Positions 59,205-64,000 of a stretch of DNA of 64,000 nt are shown piece by piece (the stretch's first letter is position 1; every line of letters begins with the position of its first letter). A model generated the notes under the pieces. It did not search any database. It was not told the DNA's origin and was given only the letters and a program-made list of their open reading frames with translations. Source of the DNA: Candidatus Faecousia faecigallinarum (GTDB taxonomy: Bacteria; Bacillota; Clostridia; Oscillospirales; Oscillospiraceae); contig DVHJ01000081.1 of NCBI GenBank assembly GCA_018712145.1, positions 1 to 64,000 of the forward strand. The letters are read 5' to 3'. Both the position numbers and the translations under genes were made by a program.

Positions 59205-59741
59205 ATGCACAATTCTATTGAGCGCGTCCTGCTGACGGAAGAGCAGATCAAGGCCCGGGTCGCCCAGCTTGGCCAAGCTTTGGCGGCGGATTATCGGGAC
59301 AAAACCCCAATTTTTGTGGGTATTCTCAAAGGCGTCGTGGTGTTTTTCGCCGACATGATCCGGGCGGTACAGATTCCTTGCCAGATTGACTTTATGGCGG
59401 TGTCCTCCTACAGCGGCACGGCCTCTACCGGGAAAATCCAGCTGCTGAAGGACTTGTCAGTGGACATCACCGGCCGCCATGTGGTGATTTTGGAGGATAT
59501 TTTGGACTCCGGCTTAACTTTGCAACATACGGTGGAGTACTTGCAATCCAAACACCCGGCCTCAGTGAAGATCTGTACATTTCTGGACAAGCCGGAAGGC
59601 CGGAAGGCGGACATTCAGGCGGACTACGTGGGCTTTTCCGTGCCTAATCTTTTTGTGGTGGGCTACGGACTGGACTATGACGAGGCATACCGGAACCTGC
59701 CCTATGTGGGGGTGCTGAAGCCGGAAGCGTATTCTAAGTAG
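59205..59741 (+). CDS. hpt: Hypoxanthine phosphoribosyltransferase
   Basis: VILEDILDSGLTLQHTVEYLQSKHPASVKICTFLDKPEGR. Confidence 0.96.
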   Translation: MHNSIERVLLTEEQIKARVAQLGQALAADYRDKTPIFVGILKGVVVFFADMIRAVQIPCQIDFMAVSSYSGTASTGKIQLLKDLSVDITGRHVVILEDILDSGLTLQHTVEYLQSKHPASVKICTFLDKPEGRKADIQADYVGFSVPNLFVVGYGLDYDEAYRNLPYVGVLKPEAYSK

Positions 59742-59758
59742 GCAAAGGAGATATCTGA

Positions 59759-61594
59759 TTGAAACCGAGTAAATCCAAGAATATTTTTCTGTATATTGCA
59801 GTGCTGCTTCTGTTATTCTCCCTGATCAACTGGATGCTCCAGGCACTGCGGCCCCAGGGCCTGGCCTACTCCCAGGTGATTACCCTGTTCCAGGAGGAGC
59901 GGGTCCGGTCTTTTGCCGTGGAGGATGGGATCTTGACCATGGAACTGTGGGAGCCGGTGGATGGGCAGACCCAGTATGTGGCCTACCTATCCAGCACAGA
60001 GGATTTCCGGGCGGAGTTGGGGGAGCTGTTCCGGCAGCAGTTAAACAGCGGTGTGTTAGAGGGCTACACTTTCCTGCCGGAGAGCAGCCCGTCGGTGCTC
60101 TATCAGGCTTTGCCCTATCTCATTGCCGGGCTAGTCTTGCTGCTGGTGTGGGCTCTGCTCAGCAGCCGGTCTGGCGGCGGTGTGGCTAGCTTTACCCGGG
60201 CCAGGGCAAACCTGGGGCCGTCGGGTAAGCCGGTGGATTTCTCCGATGTGGCTGGCGCTGACGAAGAGAAGGCAGAACTCCAGGAGGTGGTGGGCTTCCT
60301 TCGGGAGCCGGAGAAGTTCCGGGCCATGGGTGCCAAGGTACCCAAGGGCATTCTGCTCATCGGCCCGCCGGGTACCGGCAAAACTCTTCTAGCCAGGGCC
60401 GTGGCCGGGGAGGCCAAGGTGAACTTTTTGTCCATTTCCGGCTCGGACTTTGTGGAGCTGTATGTGGGCGTAGGCGCAGGCCGTGTCCGGGATCTGTTTG
60501 ACCAGGCCAAGCGGGTGGCTCCGGCCATTATCTTCATTGACGAAATTGACGCGGTAGGCCGCCGCCGGGGTGCCGGATTAGGCGGCGGACACGACGAGCG
60601 GGAGCAGACCCTGAACCAGCTGCTGGTGGAGATGGACGGCTTCCAGAAAAACGAGGGGGTCATCGTCCTGGCCGCCACCAACCGGCAGGATATTTTGGAC
60701 CCCGCCCTGCTGCGCCCCGGCCGGTTTGACCGGCAGATTTACGTGGGCGCCCCGGACGCCAAAGGCCGTGGGGAGATTCTGCAGATCCACGCCAAGAACA
60801 AGCGGCTGGACGGGGAGGTGGACCTAAAGCAGGTGGCCCTGGCCACAGCGGGATTCACCGGTGCGGACTTGGAAAACCTGCTCAATGAGGCGGCAATTCT
60901 GGCGGTGCGGGACGGCCACCCGGCCATCACCCGGGCCGACCTGGACGAGGCCATGATGAAGGTCATTGCCGGCCCCCAGAAGCGGAGCCGGAAGCAGCTC
61001 CAGCGGGATTTGCGGATCACCGCCATTCATGAGGCGGGCCACGCCGTGGCCATGTACCACCTGCCCACCCACGATCCGGTGCATCAGGTGACCATCATCC
61101 CTCGGGGCAATGCCCTGGGCCTGACGGTGAGCCTGCCCCGGGAAGATACGGTCCACCATACCCGCAATGAGATGTACGAGCAGATCGTCTCCCTGCTGGG
61201 TGGCCGGGTAGCGGAGGCTCTGTTCTGTCAGGACATTTCCACCGGCGCTTCCAACGATATCCAGCGGGCCACCCGGTTGGCCAGGGATATGGTGGCCCGG
61301 TATGGCATGAGCGAGAAAATCGGCGCGATATCTTATGAAAGTGGAGAAGAGGTGTTCATTGGCCGGGATTATGAGAAAACCAAGTCCTACTCCGAGGAAG
61401 TGGCAGGCCTGCTGGACGGGGAAGTGAAGCGGCTGGTGGACCGGGCCTACGCCCACTGCACCCAAATCCTGGAGGAAAACCGGGAAAAGCTGATGCAGGT
61501 GGCGGACTATCTGATGGCCCATGAGACCATGACTGGCGAGGCCTTTTCTGCCTGCATGGCCGGTCAGACCATCGACGCCGGTCCGGCCGAATAG
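59759..61594 (+). CDS. ftsH: ATP-dependent zinc metalloprotease FtsH
   Basis: [68 protein letters not shown] zinc site. Confidence 0.97.
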   Translation: MKPSKSKNIFLYIAVLLLLFSLINWMLQALRPQGLAYSQVITLFQEERVRSFAVEDGILTMELWEPVDGQTQYVAYLSSTEDFRAELGELFRQQLNSGVLEGYTFLPESSPSVLYQALPYLIAGLVLLLVWALLSSRSGGGVASFTRARANLGPSGKPVDFSDVAGADEEKAELQEVVGFLREPEKFRAMGAKVPKGILLIGPPGTGKTLLARAVAGEAKVNFLSISGSDFVELYVGVGAGRVRDLFDQAKRVAPAIIFIDEIDAVGRRRGAGLGGGHDEREQTLNQLLVEMDGFQKNEGVIVLAATNRQDILDPALLRPGRFDRQIYVGAPDAKGRGEILQIHAKNKRLDGEVDLKQVALATAGFTGADLENLLNEAAILAVRDGHPAITRADLDEAMMKVIAGPQKRSRKQLQRDLRITAIHEAGHAVAMYHLPTHDPVHQVTIIPRGNALGLTVSLPREDTVHHTRNEMYEQIVSLLGGRVAEALFCQDISTGASNDIQRATRLARDMVARYGMSEKIGAISYESGEEVFIGRDYEKTKSYSEEVAGLLDGEVKRLVDRAYAHCTQILEENREKLMQVADYLMAHETMTGEAFSACMAGQTIDAGPAE

Positions 61595-61647
61595 AGCGGC
61601 CCGTGTCCTGCCGGCCAGGGATGCGCATGAAAGGGCCTGTTGCAAAG

Positions 61648-61718
61648 TGATATGCTCCCCATAGTGTAGTCTCGAATTTTTCGTTTTTTCGAGTGTCTAC
61701 TCTATGGGGAGCATATCA
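61648..61718. repeat. Family-B palindromic element, copy 3 (71 bp)
   Basis: 69/71 identical by eye to copy 2; preceded by family-A left arm GGGCCTGTTGCAAA (61633-61646). Confidence 0.95.
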
Positions 61719-61845
61719 CATTTGCTGGAAGTACTGTGCTTTACACCAGTGGCGGGCAGGTAGGCACCAGGTTCTGTTCCATTGCAACGCTTTTGTCCCG
61801 GGCTGTGCAGTGGCAATCTGCACTGCTGCCGGGGGGATTGGTTTT

Positions 61846-63240
61846 CTAGCCTTTCTTCTTTTGCAGCAGGGCTTCCCCGGCCTTATAAATATCCCCGGCG
61901 CCTACGGTGAGAATTACGTCATCGGGCTGGGCGATCCGCCGGAGATAGGTGGTCACCTCCGGTAGGGTCTCAAAAAATGCGGCCCCGGGAATCTTGTTGG
62001 CCAAATCCCGGGCGGATATGCCCACGGTATTCCGCTCTCGTGCGGCGTAAATTTCCGCCAGCACCACCTGATCCACCGTGCGCAGCTCCCGAACAAAATC
62101 GTCAAACAGAGCTGCCGTCCGGCTATAGGTGTGGGGCTGGAAGGCCATAATGATCCGCCGGTAGCCCATGGCCCGCACTGCAGCGATGGTGGCGTGGAGC
62201 TCTCCGGGATGGTGGGCATAATCATCGTACACATCGGCGCCATTGTAGTTGCCCTTGTACTCCATCCGGCGGCCGGCGCCGTGAAACGATTCCAGCCCCG
62301 CTGTCACCGCTGCACCGTCGATGCCCAACGTCCAGGCCACCGCAGCGGCGGCGATGGCGTTAAGGGCATTGTGCCGGCCGTAGACATTCAGCTTTACTGT
62401 GCAGTACTTCTCCCCGGCGCAGATCACCTGGAAATCCCGCCAGTCGGCAGAATAATCCTGACCATGCACCAGGTTGTCCGGTCCCAGGCCGAAAGTTGTA
62501 TACGAAAGGTCTTTTAGGGCGGCTCTGGTATTGGCGTCGTCTCCGTTGGCCAGAATTTTTCCATCCCGTCGGGGCACCAACTGGGCAAACCGCCGGAACG
62601 ACTGCTCAATGGCAGCAAGATCCCGGAAATAGTCCAGGTGATCCGCCTCAATATTCAAAATTACCGCCATGGTAGGGAAGAAGTTTAGAAATGAATCGCA
62701 ATACTCGCAGCTTTCCATGACGATGGAGTCCCCTTTCCCCACCCGGTGGCCGGCGTGGAGAATGGGCAGGTAGCCGCCAATCATCACCGTGGGGTCCTGC
62801 TGGGCCGCCAGAAGAATATGGGTCACCATGGAGGTGGCTGTGGTTTTCCCATGGGTGCCGGAGATGCAAATGGCATTCCGGTAACCCCGCATCAGCACGC
62901 CCCAGGCCTGGGCACGCTCAAACACCGGTATCCCCAATGCGCGGGCCGCGGCAATTTCCGGGTTGTCATTGTGGGCCGCAGCGGTGCGGATAATGCAGTC
63001 CGCCCCTCGAATATTTTCCGCGCTGTGGCCAATGTACACCCGGATACCATGGGCCCGAAGCTCATCGGTAGACACTGAGGCGTTCATATCTGAGCCGGTC
63101 ACCTGCACCCCAAGGCCCTGAAGCACCAGGCCCAAGGGGCGCATAGACACTCCCCCAATGCCAACCAGATGCACCCGGCGGCCAGGCTGAAGGTATGATT
63201 TCATTCTATTCACTTGATATGCAGACATCGCCATGCGCAA
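61846..63240 (-). CDS. murC: UDP-N-acetylmuramate--L-alanine ligase
   Basis: VHLVGIGGVSMRPLGLVLQGLGVQVTGSD, ISGTHGKTTATSMVTHIL, YDDYAHHPGELHATI. Confidence 0.96.
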   Translation of the reverse strand: MRMAMSAYQVNRMKSYLQPGRRVHLVGIGGVSMRPLGLVLQGLGVQVTGSDMNASVSTDELRAHGIRVYIGHSAENIRGADCIIRTAAAHNDNPEIAAARALGIPVFERAQAWGVLMRGYRNAICISGTHGKTTATSMVTHILLAAQQDPTVMIGGYLPILHAGHRVGKGDSIVMESCEYCDSFLNFFPTMAVILNIEADHLDYFRDLAAIEQSFRRFAQLVPRRDGKILANGDDANTRAALKDLSYTTFGLGPDNLVHGQDYSADWRDFQVICAGEKYCTVKLNVYGRHNALNAIAAAAVAWTLGIDGAAVTAGLESFHGAGRRMEYKGNYNGADVYDDYAHHPGELHATIAAVRAMGYRRIIMAFQPHTYSRTAALFDDFVRELRTVDQVVLAEIYAARERNTVGISARDLANKIPGAAFFETLPEVTTYLRRIAQPDDVILTVGAGDIYKAGEALLQKKKG

Positions 63241-63371
63241 ACACCCTCACTACTACTTTTTTCGGCCTTCTATTATATCATGGCGTCAGACAGTTGACCA
63301 GTGGTTTTTTGCCCAAAATTTCCCCCGAAGCCGGTGGAAAATTGGCATTTTCCAGACGGCATTCCTTCTGC

Positions 63372-63401
63372 TTGACAAGCCGTTGCTCTCCATGGTACAA
63401 T
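63372..63401 (+). promoter_or_regulatory. Putative sigma-A promoter for mntP (TTGACA-18-TACAAT)
   Basis: TTGACA 63372-63377, TACAAT 63396-63401. Confidence 0.6.
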
Positions 63402-63425
63402 TAAATGCACTGTTTACCCATATTG

Positions 63426-63572
63426 AGACTGTCGGAAAAACCCTATGGGCTTTTCCGACAAACGGTTTGATGGGTTGCCTATTTTACCGGATACATGTCC
63501 CGGTGGAAAACCACCCGACAACATTCGCCGCCTGGTTGGGCGGCGAATGTTGTGCAATTTCTTTGGCATACC
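63426..63572 (+). repeat. Possible divergent family-C multi-hairpin element in the mntP leader
   Basis: AGACTGTCGGAAAAACCC-TAT-GGGCTTTTCCGACA resembles the end of the 35508-35713 element; followed by TTTTACCGG...CCGGTGGAAAA and a perfect 15 bp stem ACAACATTCGCCGCC/GGCGGCGAATGTTGT in the same order. Confidence 0.5.
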
Positions 63573-63603
63573 AATCTTTTCTGTTTTGTGGAGGAGTACA
63601 TCA

Positions 63604-64000
63604 ATGGGAATGGTTGAGCTGATTGCCCTGGCGGTAGGGCTATCCATGGATGCGTTTGCTGTGGCCATCTGCAAAGGGCTGGCCGTCCGGCAGGTAGGTG
63701 CAAAGCAGGCCTGCTGGGTAGGCCTTTGGTTTGGCGGCTTCCAAGCCATGATGCCCTTGTTGGGTTTTCTGCTGGCCAGCTCGTTTGCCCAGGCCATCTC
63801 TGCCTTTGACCACTGGATTGCGTTCATCCTCTTGGCCATCATTGGCGGCAACATGATCCGGGAGGCCGTAGGCCAGGAGGAAGAGCAGGTCTCCGGCGAT
63901 CTGTCCGCAAAGGCCATGCTCCTGCTGGCCATTGCCACCAGCATCGACGCTTTGGCGGCCGGTATTTCTTTGGTGGCAGTGGTGAGTCTGCCTCTGTTCT
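63604..64000 (+). CDS. mntP: Manganese efflux pump MntP (3' end outside window)
   Basis: MGMVELIALAVGLSMDAFAVAICKGLAVRQVGAKQACWVGLWFGGFQAMMPLLGF. Confidence 0.92.
   Translation, partial: MGMVELIALAVGLSMDAFAVAICKGLAVRQVGAKQACWVGLWFGGFQAMMPLLGFLLASSFAQAISAFDHWIAFILLAIIGGNMIREAVGQEEEQVSGDLSAKAMLLLAIATSIDALAAGISLVAVVSLPLF

Noticed and set aside
63410-63603. yybP-ykoY manganese riboswitch upstream of mntP
   Set aside because: Expected for mntP, but I could not find its conserved motifs; the hairpins fit the family-C repeat better. A cmscan would settle it.

Overview
This 64 kb window is gene-dense and high in GC. Gene content (yunB, remB, gdpP, fakA-like, Asp23, T-box valS) suggests a spore-forming Clostridia/Oscillospirales-type Firmicutes chromosome; that placement is inference. 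Most of the window is housekeeping: tsaB/tsaE, thyA-folA, gpmI, valS, aroB/aroF, a corrinoid lower-loop (cobTUS) cluster, pcrA, ligA, leuS-rsfS-nadD, ftsY-smc, gdpP-rplI-dnaB-tilS-hpt-ftsH, murC and mntP. I saw no tRNA, rRNA, CRISPR, phage or transposase genes. The most unusual content is non-coding. (1) Three copies of a 65-71 bp palindromic element (TGATATGCTCCCCAT...ATGGGGAGCATATCA) all lie in convergent intergenic gaps. They sit next to, and at one locus inside, a second hairpin family (GGxCCTGyTGCAAAAT...ATTTTGCArCAGGxCC). (2) A ~206 bp multi-hairpin MITE-like insertion lies between cobU and cobS. It is flanked by a perfect 17 bp direct repeat, and removing it restores a TTGA stop/start overlap. 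A divergent relative may lie in the mntP leader. (3) A structured 5' leader with an intrinsic terminator precedes a phosphate/potassium transporter operon, and I could not match it to a known riboswitch. (4) A ~2,100 aa subtilase/LRR/SLH surface protein is divergent from an ArsR-type regulator, and both share a promoter motif. All alignments were done by eye; no searches were run.
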